Of a stretch of 64,000 bases of DNA, positions 1 to 39,290 are shown one piece after another. The stretch is taken from positions 81,544 to 145,543 of the forward strand of contig JAPDOI010001754.1 of NCBI GenBank assembly GCA_029168955.1, given 5' to 3'. The notes beneath the pieces were generated by a model, which was not told the origin of the DNA, did no database searches, and saw nothing but the letters and a program-made list of their open reading frames with translations. The position numbers were made by a program, and so were the translations under genes. The DNA is from Aplectana chamaeleonis (Eukaryota; Nematoda; Chromadorea; Rhabditida; Cosmocercidae). Numbering within the stretch: position 1 is the first letter of the stretch; every line of letters starts with the position of its first letter.

Positions 1-1700
1 TGAGAGTGTTTTTTGATTTTTTTTTGCCAAAACAGCAGGGTCAAGCACTGTTGTCCATACAACTATGCTTGATAAGTTCGAATCGACTTGATGAATCACT
101 AGCGATACAATACCGCGCTCCACGCCCACTCGGGCCTTGATTCAATTTGACGCAATGACTCATGCTGAACCCTGATTCAGGTTCCCGCACTGTCCGCAGC
201 TCGCAGACTCTAAAAGCTAATTGCGAGAGTTTTTAGGCCACGCCTCCAACCTCTCGCACTGCGAGCAACTCGCAGCTCGCAGAACTCTAGATGCCACCTA
301 AGCATATAGCTACCTGCTCGCAGCGTCCTCGCATGCGGCGAAATGGTAGAGGGGATTTCATAGTTCTTGCCGCACTGCGAGGACACTGCGAGCGCCCGAC
401 GACAAAATTCTCGCAGAGGGTTTCCATGTTCTCCTTGCACTGCGAGGACGCTGCGTACAGTTTCACGCACGTAAGTCGAGCTGCGAGAAGAATTCTCCTG
501 ACTATTTTTGTCGTAGCTTGCACTGCGTGTATTTCTAGAATCATATCTTGTGCCAACAAAACGTCTTGTGATGGTTTCTCCTAGTTTCTACTCTTGACTG
601 ATTCCAGTGTTGCTTTACCGTGATGGTTTTTCTTTGTTTTAACCCACAACATTTGTGCAAGAAGTGATGCATATCAAAGAAAGTAAAAACTTGCACCTAA
701 TTTCCAAACGTCATGTTTGTTTCTTTTTACATATGCGGGTGTTGTTTTGAAGGTGCTGTTTTATTTTGCTGTCAAAACATCAGGGTCAAGCGTTGCTGCT
801 TCGTACATCATCAATGGATAGATGTGAAACAAGTTGAGGCCAAGTTCGAATCGATTTGTATTGTAGAAGATTTAGTATCGATACGCTACCGCGCTCCACG
901 GTCACTCGTACCCTGATACAATTGGACGCAGTGATTCATGCTCAACCCTGAATCAGGTTCCCGCACTGCCCGCAGCTCGCAGACTCTAAGAGCTAGTTGC
1001 GAGACTTTCCGGGCCATGCCCCCAACCTCTCGCACTCACAGAAAATCGCCGCATTCAATGCGTGTCGAATTTGCATTCAACTCGAGTGACCACACTCATC
1101 GAAGGGCTCTATCGCGTGGGCACTGCTCCAAACAGCAGCACTTGCTGCAAATTTTCATCGCAGGAGCACGTGCCGCGAAAAATAATAGCAGGGGCACGTT
1201 CTGCAAGGTAGTCCAGCACAGTCGTAGCAGCTTACCTACAGGTGACGCAGCCGGCACACCAACGTGCCGCGCGGCCAGCTCGCAGAGCGCCATTTGGGGG
1301 CGCCAGCGGTTGGACGAGGCCTCCAGCGGCTGGGCGTGTCAAGTACCGCAAACTTGGGTAATTGAACCGGCGACGCTGCCGGCCTCTTAGTCCCGTCTCA
1401 AGAGTGCGTCGTATGCTTTCCTTTTTTGGAATATCGTTCTGTCATCGAGTTGAATGTGTATCCTGCAAGCACTGAATGTCTTATTTGTTGGGGCACGTGC
1501 TGTAATTTGAAGCTTACAAACAGTGGCTGCAAAGAAGAAAAAGAAACGCAATAGCAGCACGTTCCCTGACTGTGCTCGAGACCGCCTGTCCTTCTAGTTG
1601 AATGCGTATTCGACACGCATTGAAGTGGCGGTTATCTGAGCTGCGAGCAACTCGCAAAACTCTAGATGCCACCTAATAGGTAGCTGATTCAAACACAGAC
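1..1700. repeat. Direct duplication of about 300 bp plus a third partial copy
   Basis: Roughly 1-300 and 735-1040 are diverged direct copies. Both pass through a cagggtcaagc motif, an accgcgctccac segment, a tgattcaggttcccgcact segment and a cgcagctcgcagactcta segment. A shorter piece (actctagatgccaccta) recurs near 1660. Short CTCGCAGCTCGCAG-like words recur between. No convincing coding exon was found here; the short open frames lack splice-consistent neighbours. Confidence 0.6.
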
Positions 1701-1780
1701 CTTAGGGGTCAGGAGTACAAAAAAACCCTGTGATAATATTCTAGTTAGCTCGGAACTTTGCCAATAAATTTTCTGCATAT

Positions 1781-1924
1781 TGTCTGCATGGAACTTAGTT
1801 ATACTTCGCGTTCCCTATTGAGGGTTGGCGCAAACTCAGTGTCATATGCTGCAACATAGGTGCGCTGAGATTGCGCCAATCTTCAATGGGGAACGCAAAG
1901 TATCACTAGGATCCATGCTGACTT
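1781..1924. mobile_element. Palindromic MITE, copy 1
   Basis: A near-palindrome of about 145 bp. Its arms read GTTGGCGCAAACT and AGATTGCGCCAAT around a CATATG-like centre, with outer arms GCATGGAAC and GATCCATGC. It is the same family as the copy at 25998-26142, whose boundaries are fixed by empty sites. This copy lies just upstream of the first receptor exon. Confidence 0.75.
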
Positions 1925-2020
1925 TATGTTCACGCTTTTAGATTTGAACTATTCATAGCGGCCCATTTGCTCATGACTACCTTATTTTCAGGCTGCACTG
2001 TAGACCCAGTCTTCGTAAAG

Positions 2021-29524
<27,504 letters not shown>

Positions 29525-29559
29525 AGTTATACATAATATATGCATACATACGATACGTC

Positions 29560-30950
29560 GGACCGAATTTTATTATTCGGAATTTATTCTAATGATTTTT
29601 CGAATTTCGAATCATTCAGAATTCGAAAGTTTTGGTTTTCGAATAATATTCGAGATTCGATTATTTCGAAAATAGACTTCCGAATATTATTCGAAATTTG
29701 AATACTTTGATGAGCACATCCGAATTTTTCAAATTCGATTAGTGGAAGTGCTTAATCATCATTTCACTAGAAGTTTGTTTTTCTGATCGACCTTTGAAAG
29801 CACTCTTAATCAAAGCCCCATCTTGACCTATTCACCAGACGCCTGATTTGGGGATAGCGCACGCTTGGATCGCGTGAAATATTTCCTCACCGTATTACGT
29901 GCTTCATCGGAGAAATAGGCTAGCTTGAACGGCCAGCCAATTTAAACTGTTTTTCTCTCTTTTTCGCATTTTATGTATCGTCGATCACTGGTCGAGAGAG
30001 CGCCGCGTCGAACACATGTGGCACGCACGCAAGCGAGGAGGTAGTGATGGGATCATTACCTCCTCGCTTGCGTGCGTGCCACTTGTGTTCGACGCGGCGA
30101 TCTCTCGATCAGTGATGGATCATAGCTGCCAGCCAGATATAGAGAGTATCAGGGTTTTAGCTTCCGAAACCCTCCCTTCCTAAAGAAGCAGTTACTTGGA
30201 ATACGTAGAGGAGCGATTGAGCTCACTAGTCTACAATGAATACTCCAAAAATACTGGCTTCGAGTGGTTATAATGGGTTGTGTTTAGCGAATTGACGTCC
30301 ATTTCTGTACATTCTGAGCTTAGAAAGATTCGGATTCGACAGTTGAGCGAATTTGGCCAAAACATCGATATTCTGATGCGGTAATGCTAGTAAAACATTT
30401 CAAGACTAATAGAATACACCTCAAAGAATATTTTTTTCATCAAAAACCTGAAAATCAGCTACAGAAAAAAGAAGAAATTAGGTGGTTGAAAAATGAAAAA
30501 TGAGAAATTTGCAGCGGTTTTTCCCAATTCAGCAGGCCTCTGGAAAAGCTCGCCGCGACAGTGCCGAGAAAGTACCGCTACTCCCGAGTGTGCCGCGATA
30601 GTACCACGGCGGATCTGCGATCATCACTGCGCCGAGACGATTCAGTTGCAGTGTCTTAAGCCTCAACAACTCCGCGACTTACCCAGTAAATGACAACTCA
30701 AAACTAATTTTTAAAATCGAAGCTATCATTTTTGAATTCGAGAAAATTTATCCAAAAAATGGAAAAAATTATTCGAACAATTTGATTTTCGATTATATTC
30801 GAAAATCTAAAATTCTAGAAGTTGCATTTTCGAGTTTATTCGAAAATTTGAAATTCGAAAAATTTGATTTTCCAAGATATTCGAAAATCTGAAATTCGAA
30901 AGCGATTATTTTCGAATATAATCGAAATTCGAAAATTTTTAGTTTTGCTC
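29560..30950. repeat. AT-rich TTCGAA-type repeats and a related GC-rich piece
   Basis: 29560-29750 and 30715-30950 contain diverged repeats of 'attattcgaaat' type words. The piece 30545-30660 (chains of gccgcga/accacggc) resembles an inverted copy of 54950-55130. No gene is seen. Confidence 0.5.
29982..30117. repeat. 136-bp hairpin, about 60-bp arms
   Basis: The arm starting ATCACTGGTCGAGAGAG and reaching GCAAGCGAGGAGGTA is mirrored by TACCTCCTCGCTTGC ... CTCTCGATCAGTGAT with few mismatches around a 13-nt spacer. It is a foldback element or possible small-RNA precursor; nothing coding is present. Confidence 0.85.
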
Positions 30951-30954
30951 AAGT

Positions 30955-31450
30955 ATAATACATACACATACATACATACATACATACATACATACATACA
31001 TACATACATACATACAGACATACATTCATACATACATACATACATACATACATACATACATACATACATACATACATACACACATACATACACACATACA
31101 TACCATACCATACATACCATACATACTATACATTGGATCCGGCTCACTCATTTTCGGATATCCATCCGAATGAACCGAAATTTTCATGATTCAAAATCCG
31201 ATTCACCGAAAAAAACGTTAAAATCCGAATGATCCAAAATCCGATTCACCGAAAAAAAAACGTTAAAATCCGAATGATCCAAAATCCGAATCACCGAAAA
31301 AAACGTCAAAATTCGAGTGATTCAAAATCCGATTCACCGAAAAAACCCCAAAATCCGTTTGATTCAAAATCTGAATCACCGAAATGTGCTATGAGTCGGA
31401 TAATGATTCGGATACCGAGTATCCGAAAAATATCATGATTCGCATCGGAT
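30955..31450. mobile_element. Foldback element F1: (CATA)n centre plus CCGAATCACCGAAAA repeats
   Basis: CATA tract at 30959-31120, then TATACATTGGATCC, then repeats with 'ccgaatcaccgaaaa' and 'aaaatccgaatgatcc' to about 31440. The left side is AT-rich TTCGAA sequence rather than a clear inverted arm. Confidence 0.7.
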
Positions 31451-32009
31451 AATGAGTCGGATACCGGTGGAATCGGCTGATATGCTCTTACTCAAAAAAG
31501 TGTATCTGATGTCACGACTCGATATTTCATTCTACTGTAGCCATGCGGATTTCGTTCTACTGAAGGCCTTTGAGTTTTTGACAGACCGCTCCCTGTTTAC
31601 AACTCAAATCGTGCACATCGTCAGCCGGAGACCTGCCCGTTCCCCCCTGTTGTCCTTCTTGTCGGGCTTTTGACATTCCGATGTTGTCAGGCTGTTTACC
31701 TCGTTGTCGGGCTGTTAACGTTTCGATTTGTCGTATTTAGCGGCCTATTTAGCAGCAGTTCACATCCTGCAGGACTGTTTCATCTAGCTTAGGAACTACA
31801 CCAACACGCGTCGCGGTCGGCACACCGGCACGCGTCGCGGCTGGGTCGCCCAGCCTCCACTGGGGCCGCCACCGGATGGGCAGGGCCTCCAGATGCAGGG
31901 CGGGGCCTATACCCCAAACCTGAGTAATTGAACCTGCTGCCCTGCATCTTATCATTCAAGCATGCCTGAAAATGCGTCTTATACTTCCCTTTTATCTAGA
32001 GCGCGAAAA

Positions 32010-32267
32010 AGCTACAGGCCATAAAACGGCCAATGTCTCACCGTCGACTGCGTACCACGCGCTGCGCGACCGCACGTGCGTCGGAAGCAGACGAGTTTTG
32101 GCCGCCGCGCGACGAGTTTCGGCAGCCGCGCGGCGGCCGAAACGTCGCGCGACGGCCAAAACTCGTCGCGCGGCGGCCAACACCCGTCTGCTTCCGACGC
32201 GCGTGCGTCGCGCAGCGCGTGATACGCAGTCGACGGTGAGACATTGGCCGTTTTATGGCCTGTAGCT
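32010..32267. repeat. 258-bp GC-rich near-perfect palindrome
   Basis: The ends read AGCTACAGGCCATAAAACGG and CCGTTTTATGGCCTGTAGCT. Arms of about 125 bp with many CGCGCGG words meet near 32140. Open frames on both strands across it are mirror images and not genes. Confidence 0.93.
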
Positions 32268-32729
32268 CTACAGCAGCTCGACCAGACCATAACTAGCGGC
32301 CACGGCCCAGCCAAATATCGCCGCGTTGGCCAGCGGTGGCTCATGGTGGGCGGATCAACCTGGTGTCGACGCCCCAGTTTGCATGAGGATTCCGGCGGAT
32401 TTATACGCATCGTCAGTGCAGATTTTGCGCATATAAGGCATTGATCCTCTTCGTTTGATTTGTTTTTGCGAGTGTGGCGCATTGAGGGTACGATTGTCTT
32501 CCTAAAAACATGTGTATTGATCGAACGGGCAACCCTGTTCGAAGAGGTTCATACAGGAATTCACGGGTGTTTACGAAATTGATGAACACATTTTCAAAAA
32601 TAGAATTGGTATGCAAATATTTCGATATAAAGAGGATTATCAATGAATTGTTCTATCATGGTACGGTACATAGAAGACCTTTTTTTCTTGAAAATCTTTG
32701 CCGGATCGCATTATTCCCACCTGTATCCG

Positions 32730-33375
32730 ACTCGTATATTCGGATTCCGACTCACCGAAAAAAGGTCAAAATCCGAATGATCCAAATTCCGAATCACCGA
32801 AAAAACGTAATTTTCGGATTGATCCGAGATCCGAGTATCCGTTTAGCCTCTCTATCCGAATGACCCGGATTATCCGATGTTGTTATTTTGAATCTATCCG
32901 TTTGAGTCGGATATCCAAGACCTTTGATTTTTGAGTTAACCGAAATCCGAGTATGCGAAATTTTTTGATTCGGATCCAATGTATAATACATACCATACAT
33001 ACGTACTATACATTGGATCCGAGGCAAAAAATTTCGGATAATCGGATTTCGGGCTGATCCGAAAAACGGTTTTTTTCGGTGAATTGGATTTCGGTTCGAT
33101 TCGGATTTGGCGTTTTTTCGGTGAATCGGATTTCGGTTCGATTCGGATTTGGTCTTTTTTCGGTGATTCGGATTTCGGTTCGATTCGGATTTTCCCCTTT
33201 TTCGGTGATTCGGATTTCGGTTCGATTCGGATTTGGCGTTTTTTCGGTGAATCGGATTTCGGTTCGGTTCGGATTTGGCGTTGTTTCGGTGAATCGGATT
33301 TCGGTTCGAATCGGATTTGGCGTTTTTTCGATCACTCGGATTCGGATACTCGATTCGGATAATGAACCGGATACA
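32730..33375. mobile_element. Foldback element F2 with both arms
   Basis: The left arm has CCGAATCACCGAAAAAACG units. The centre is GGATCCAATGTATA, CATA-type repeats, then TATACATTGGATCC (32972-33020). The right arm (33060-33340) has six units of a 42-bp repeat in inverse orientation (TTCGGTGAATCGGATTTCGG). Arms and centre are mutually complementary, so the element can fold back. Confidence 0.85.
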
Positions 33376-33606
33376 ACAGGAAAAAACTATTGGAGAAGGT
33401 CCATCCCACAATTTTGCAGCATACGGTCTGAACTGAAGATACTATTTCCTGCTCGCGCTTGAAAAGCTGTTCATGTTTTCACACATACGTTAGAGGCTGA
33501 AATTTTTTATCAGAATCCATTTATTCATAATATTTTCGATCACATCAAAAATTTTCAATTTCATCATCTGTATTTGTTGCACGATTTCTTCCTATAAATG
33601 CCTCAT

Positions 33607-34480
33607 TCACTCCAGATATTCGCTTTCGCTTCCTTCTGAGCTGTCATCAGCATCCATAATATCCCCATTGCATGCTGCGTACTCCTCAGTCCAGAAACGA
33701 GAGAGCCTGAAAATAAAGTGGAATTATCTAATCGTAACACCATGGGATTTTCACGTTCTACTCACCTTTTATTCACTTCACATGTGTGAGCCTTCATCAT
33801 GAGGAGCGTCCTGGCATTCCCACCAAAGAGCCGGCCTCTGCGTTTGTTGCCGAAAATGAGTCCAGCAAAACTGAATATACAAATTATAAGAAGAAGACGT
33901 AAAACCAATCCACTATTTGCTTACCTTTAAATTCTTTCGCAATCTACTGACCCGGCCGGTGCCACACAGTATTCAGGAACTGTTGAGCAATAAGTGGAAG
34001 ATCTCTAGCGTGATGTTTCCATCATTTAATGGTGTTCTCGTCGAAGGAGAACCCCATCAAATGGTGGAAACCACCCCGTTTCGCTGTGTACAAGCCATTC
34101 TTTGAACACAAAAATACAAGTAATTTTGTGTGAACCATGCCGCAACAAACACGATGGAGCAATGGATGGTTTGATTTTATAGGAATCTCACTGACGATTG
34201 ATGGTTCTAGTTATCTAGAAGATGGTTTGCGTGCTCACGGTCATGATGGGTTTCCTAAGCCTTCGTGGGTAATAGGAGACACTAGAAAGTTAAGCATTCT
34301 GTCTATTCGTCCCAGCTCACTTCGCGTTGCGGCTGCGTCACGTGTGCACATATCTCACTGGATCTCACCCCTCACAGGACTCGAGTATTCAGATTGTGTT
34401 TCGAGTGTAAACTTGGGTTCTTTGACATTCTCCACAAACATTTCTAGCAGTCTACCTGGGGGCTCTTTTATGCCAGTCTA
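33607..34480 (-). CDS. C-terminal exons of an unrecognised minus-strand gene
   Basis: Two minus-strand exons are phase-matched: 33870-33766 (FAGLIFGNKRRGRLFGGNAR and so on) and 33706-33607 (LSRFWTEEYAACNGDI, an acidic run, then YLE and TGA at 33609-33607). They are joined by a 59-nt intron with gtgagt and ttttcag. The 54-nt intron upstream also has good sites. Further upstream, coding-like pieces lie at 34110-33925 and at about 34480-34372 (RLLEMFVENVKEPKFTLETQ), but stops interrupt any simple join, so the gene may be partly decayed or the inner exon borders are unresolved. No family is recognised. Confidence 0.45.
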
Positions 34481-34499
34481 GATTTTTTTCATTCTACAC

Positions 34500-35150
34500 A
34501 GCACCGGCTAAGGTCTCAGAAATACCTTTATAGTCCCTAAGCGTCGAAAAACAATCTCGAAACTATTCTAGATGGCTCTCCGAGCTTTAGATCAAGAGTC
34601 ACTCGCTCTCTTTCTCTAACCATTCCAAAGGATTTCGTGGTTTATGAGGCAAAGTTATAGTCGCATCCTAATCATCGTCTGCGATGGACGTACTGAAACC
34701 TACGCGAATCTTGTTTAGGAACCTGAGAACGTAACTTTCAATTGGTGTTCAGCCTAGCAAACAGTCCATTACGTATGTTATCCAAAAATAATGTTTTGAC
34801 CAACAGAATCAAAAAAGATGTTTAGAGTTTCTTGAAGGCCTAACTGGATAGAACTTTCCAACATTGACAGGTAGTTTCTTTTTGAAATCCTAGACTGATT
34901 TGCTTGACCATGGGTTGAGTGGTAGTTGCTCGTAATATTTAGAAATTCCTCATTATCGTCTTATATAGCCCCAATTATGTGTACTATGCCATCTATTTGT
35001 GAGCTAAATACGGCGAATTGTACTTTATTACAGCATTTATTCTCTAATTCTTACCTTGCGAACGAATAACTTGATTTGGCTCAATTCCTTGCTGTTCGTG
35101 AGCGCGACCTAATGCGAAACGGCGCGCGCGACGCCTTAACCGCCGCGTCG
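34500..35150. other. No gene seen
   Basis: AT-rich sequence without a splice-supported exon or a repeat that could be classified. Confidence 0.4.
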
Positions 35151-35154
35151 GGTA

Positions 35155-35320
35155 TGCGACGCCGCGCGCGCGGCGGTTTTAAATGGGACAGGGGCTCTGT
35201 ACACACCGAGGGAGGAGCTGTCCCGTTTTTGCAGTTTGAAACGTCACGCCACTCAACGCGAGCGAAGTGGTCCCGAGTGGAATTAGAGCCGCGAAAGGCG
35301 GGACAACTCCCTGTCCTGTT
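35155..35320 (-). mobile_element. 5' fragment of an RTE-type LINE
   Basis: About 120 bp matches 14497-14620 at the 5' part of the disrupted RTE copy (ggagctgtcccgttttt ... cgtcacgccactcaa ... ggcgggacaact against ttgtcctgtttttgcag ... cgtcacgccactcaag). Minus-strand translation gives RDVSNCKNGTAPPSVCTEP. Nothing further of the element follows. Confidence 0.65.
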
Positions 35321-35399
35321 TTCAACGCGCAGTTACCGGCGGCGGATAGGTAGGATCAAATTGAAGTGGCATACAGGGTGTTAAAACAGAGCACCACAT

Positions 35400-36900
35400 T
35401 TAAAGCATATTTTGAGAGCTTTTAGAACCTTTAGGCGAAAAGGTGGGGCGCCCAAGTGAGATGTATGTGAACGAATCGCAGTCGCACCCCGCCATGACCC
35501 GGGCAGATAGCACCAGCGTTTCGAATCGACGAAATTATCGGTACCGTTCCCAATGTGCTGTTTCCGATTGTTTTGTGGTCTTCACCGTAAAATTGAATGC
35601 TTCGTCACTGCTGATTGCGGACCCAGCAACCCAATCGACAGCAAAAATTTTCTTTCCATCGCTTTTACGCTCTAAAGAGGATTCTCGCGCAAACCCTAAC
35701 TTCCACATCTAATCCGTCAAGCCTTCTAGGCATTCAGTTCATCACCTTCTTTGAAGCGATACGAAGGCCGTCAGGAATGACGTGTGACTCCGCTGTAATT
35801 TCTCGGATATACAGAAGAAATCGCTTCAGATATGTGTGCTCTGAAGTGCGAGAGAAAAAGCTCAGAACACCAGCAATCATCTTCGAGACAATAATGGAAT
35901 AATCAGTACTTCAGTTTTAGCACTAAACTAGTTGGAAAAACGGCCCGTTCCGCTATCGAAGCAATGAAATGATGAAAAAAAACCCTAAACATGAGTTGCC
36001 GCCAAATCAATTTCTCTGTCCGCAACCAGCAGCGACGAAGCTTCTAATTCTACGGCGGTAATTCAAGAAGACTAAAAAGAAAACGTACCGGAGCGATAGA
36101 TGCGGATTATTGGGATTGCACTAGGGAAGAAGAATATAGCCGCAAATATCTGAAAATGTATATGACAGAATTTTGAAACATTGAAACGGCCACTAGCAAG
36201 CGCAAAGGCAGGCTTTCAATACGAGAAACAATCACAGTCAGGAAAAGTACCATAGACTGACAGCGAAGGAGAAGCAAAGACACAACCAGAAAATTCTGGG
36301 AGAAAATTCGGAATGTAGCCCGCGCTCGCGTCGCTATTGGAGGGCGCATATGGATCACTATTGGATCCTTCAAAGGCACCATACACCCTCAGATACGAAA
36401 TTTCAAATTTTTGTGTAATTGTGTAGAAGACCCCTCCTGTATAACACGTGCCAAATGCGAGATCTCAATTTCTCCAAATAAGCTATAATAGATATAAGCG
36501 ACCACCACGGGCCCGACCCGCTCCAGCCAATACCACAGGCCCGGCCCTCTTCCTGACTTTCGATCTCAATAGCGGCTACATTGATGGATGATTTTCAACC
36601 GAGTCAACGTTCTTCCCTCCCTTTCCAATTTATCTCCTCATCCTGTTTTGCTCTCGTGCCGCAACTGCGAATCAAGAGAAATACAGGCCTAAGACAACTC
36701 GTCCACCAAATTTTTGCCCTGAAAAAACAGGCATTTTCAAGGAGCCATATCTCCGTTCGTAGGGGGTCTTGGACGATTGCAGAAATACCATTGTGATCAG
36801 AGTGTGACCGTCTCCAAGATGAGGATGAAATCTAGAAAAACAATTCCCTGGGTGTCCTTTGCCTTTAAACTAGCATGATTGAATCGAATCGTGACGCATT
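35400..36900. other. No gene seen
   Basis: Several 70-95-codon open frames on both strands (for example 35443-35712 and 36382-36107) lack recognised domains and have no splice-consistent partners. The stretch is probably old repeat DNA. Confidence 0.35.
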
Positions 36901-37410
36901 TCGGATAATCGAAAACTCGATTCATTAATCGAATCCAAATTCGGTGAATCGGATTTCGGTTCGATTCGGATTTGACGATTTTTCGGTGAATCGGATTCCG
37001 GTTCGATTCGGATTTGGCGTTTTTTCGGTGAATCGGATTTCGGTTCGATTCGGATTTGGCGTTTTTTCGGTGAATCGGATTTCGGTTCGGATTTGGCGTT
37101 TTTTCGGTGATTCGGATTTCGGTTCTGTTCGGTTTTGGGGTTTTCGGTGATTCGGTTGTATAATACGTACATACGTACCTACATACGTGCATTGGATCCG
37201 ATTCGGATAATTTCGGATATCCGTCCGAATGATTCGAAATTTTGACGATTCGGTATTCGAGTCATCGAAAAAACGCGAAATCCGAATCGAACCGAAATCC
37301 GAATCACCGAAAAAACGGCAAATCCGAATCGAACCGAAATCCGAATCACCGAATTACACCAGGATTCGATTCATGATTCGAATTCCGATTATCCGGAATG
37401 CGTCCCGATT
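36900..37410. mobile_element. Foldback element F3
   Basis: The left part (36930-37150) carries TTCGGTGAATCGGATTTCGG units. The centre has ACGTACATACGTACC-type repeats and ATTGGATCC. The right part (37250-37350) carries the inverse CCGAAATCCGAATCACCGAA units. Architecture is as in the element at 32730-33375. Confidence 0.8.
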
Positions 37411-37505
37411 CGGTTCAGTCCTGCTACTTCATAGTATCCAACAGTGACCGACAGCGACGCAAACGCGCGCGCTACATTTCGAAACTTTTCTAAATGTTTC
37501 TGCTC

Positions 37506-37652
37506 ACAGTCGGCATGGATCCTAGTGATACTTTGCGTTCCCTATTGCAGGTTGGTCTAAACCCGGTGTCATATGCTATAGCATAGGTGCACCGAGTTCG
37601 CGCCAACCTTCAATGGGGAATGCAAAATGTCACTAGGATCTATGCCGACTGT
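37506..37652. mobile_element. Palindromic MITE, copy 5
   Basis: Outer arms ACAGTCGGCATGGATCCTAG and CTAGGATCTATGCCGACTGT, inner arms GGTTGGTCTAAACCCGGTG and CACCGAGTTCGCGCCAACC. This subtype has GATCCTAGTGATAC in the arm instead of the GAAGAGAC of the copy at 25998. Confidence 0.85.
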
Positions 37653-38236
37653 ACGTATTTGCTCACTTTTACTAGAACTGCTTCTTACCTTTGTGATTGC
37701 TAACTCGTATTGTTTCACATCATGAAATGCGAAAAAAACTGTGGTGGTAGTGAATGGGCTTCCAACGCGAGAAAACCCACCTTTTAGATGCGAATTTACC
37801 ACCAGCTTTATGCGAGTAAACCGCCAGACTTGTGCGAGCTGATCAAACTTTCTGTTCGATTAAAGGCAGGGTTTTCGAAAAAAACGACTTTTGAGCTCTT
37901 TCATGAGAATGTAGGTTTGGCCATCACAAAAATAAAAATAAGTGAAAAAACCTGGAAATTCGTGGGAAAAAAGCTCAAAAACAAAGTATAACAACTAATT
38001 ACCGGTGTCGGCCAGCCCCCTTATTAACGAGAATTTCATTAATGCTGGCTTATCCGCCTTTAATTTTGCTGCTAATGTAGTCAGTAACCTCCATAAATTC
38101 TCAAAAATCACTTTAGAAGCAAAATAAAAGTTGACAAAAATGTCAAAAATACACAAATCTCGATAATTGGGGGCGGGAGGACACCAAGCAATAACTAGTT
38201 ACTGAGCGTTTTTTCTCCAATTTTTTTTACTTATAT

Positions 38237-39290
38237 CGCTCCAGCCGCGAAGCGGCTGGAGAGGTTTGGTTTTGCCCAGGACTTGTGATCACTTAGAATT
38301 CTGTAAAGTAGTTAATAAAACCTGTTAAACAAATTCCCCAGAGATTTCCATCGGGATATAGGTGAGAGGGTCCAGGAGACACGTGCTGGCAAAATTTGAG
38401 CCCAATCGGTTCAAAACTAACAGAGTTAGATCGGCGATACCTTAGCAAAAATTCTTGTTGTGCGTGTAACTCGTTGCTGCTTCCTGCTTCCTGCTTCGTG
38501 CTTCGCTCCTCCTCGTGCGTTACGCACCCTTAGTAGTGGCCACTGGCAATGGTCGCAGGCGATCAGTTGGGCAGGCAGGTAAGTTGGTATGTGGACAGAT
38601 AAGCAGGCTTGTGAGTAGGTAGACAATGAGTACTTACTGTTTAACATTACCTACTTCACCTTTTACTGCTTATCATATCAAGTGATATTATCAGTTGGTA
38701 GATCAAATCGCTAAAACACGTTGTAGGCTGTACTTTTTCGTAGGGAAGGGAGAGGGGAAGTGACTAACAAGTTTGTTACTTTCTGATGACATCATCAAAG
38801 TGCATGGGGTTACATGGGGCTTCCGACAACGTTATCAGGACGTCGTGCCCAGGTTTGCCAAGTGCATAGAGCATCTGATGACGTCATCAGGACGTCGTGC
38901 CAAGTACATAAGGCATCTGATGACGTCATCAGGACGTCGTGCCAAGTACATAGGGCAGCTGCCGACGTCATCAGGACGTCGTGCCCAGGTCGTGCCAAGT
39001 GCATACGGCATCTGATGACGCCATCAGGACGTCGTGCAAAGTACATAGGGCATCTGATGACGTCAGCAGGACGTCGTGCCAAGTACACAGGGCATCTGAT
39101 GACGTCATAAGGATGTCGTGTAAAGTACACACGGCATCTGATGACGTCGTCAGGATGTCGTGTAGAGTATATAGGGCCTCTGACGACGTCATCAGGATGT
39201 CTTGTAAAGTAGACAGGGATCTGATGATGTCATCAGGATGTCATGTAAGGTACAGAGAGCATCTTTTGACGTCATCAGGACGTCGTAAAG
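38237..39290. mobile_element. Compound repeat element, short version
   Basis: It starts TCGCTCCAGCCGC, preceded by A. The start forms a perfect hairpin with a CCGCGAAGCGG centre (38239-38261). A 400-bp unique part is homologous to 61370-61740. One ~146-bp unit (about 38650-38790) and about ten 42-bp units with a TGATGACGTCATCA core (38795-39280) follow. The A|TC start and carried minisatellites resemble non-autonomous Helitrons, but no CTRR end was found. Confidence 0.7.
38795..39285. repeat. 42-bp tandem array with palindromic TGACGTCA core
   Basis: Units read CATCTGATGACGTCATCAGG followed by a GTCGTGCCAAGTACATAGGG-like half, repeated about every 42 bp with decay toward the right. Frames on both strands stay open because 42 is divisible by 3. 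Confidence 0.9.

Noticed and set aside
35076..35384. 102-codon plus-strand gene
   Set aside because: Most of it is the reverse strand of an RTE 5' fragment.
38810..39285. CRISPR array (regular palindromic units)
   Set aside because: There are no unique spacers: the whole 42-bp unit repeats, and the genome is eukaryotic.
38237..39290. Firm classification of the compound element as a Helitron
   Set aside because: The A|TC start fits, but no CTRR terminus or Rep-helicase was found and the second copy leaves the window.
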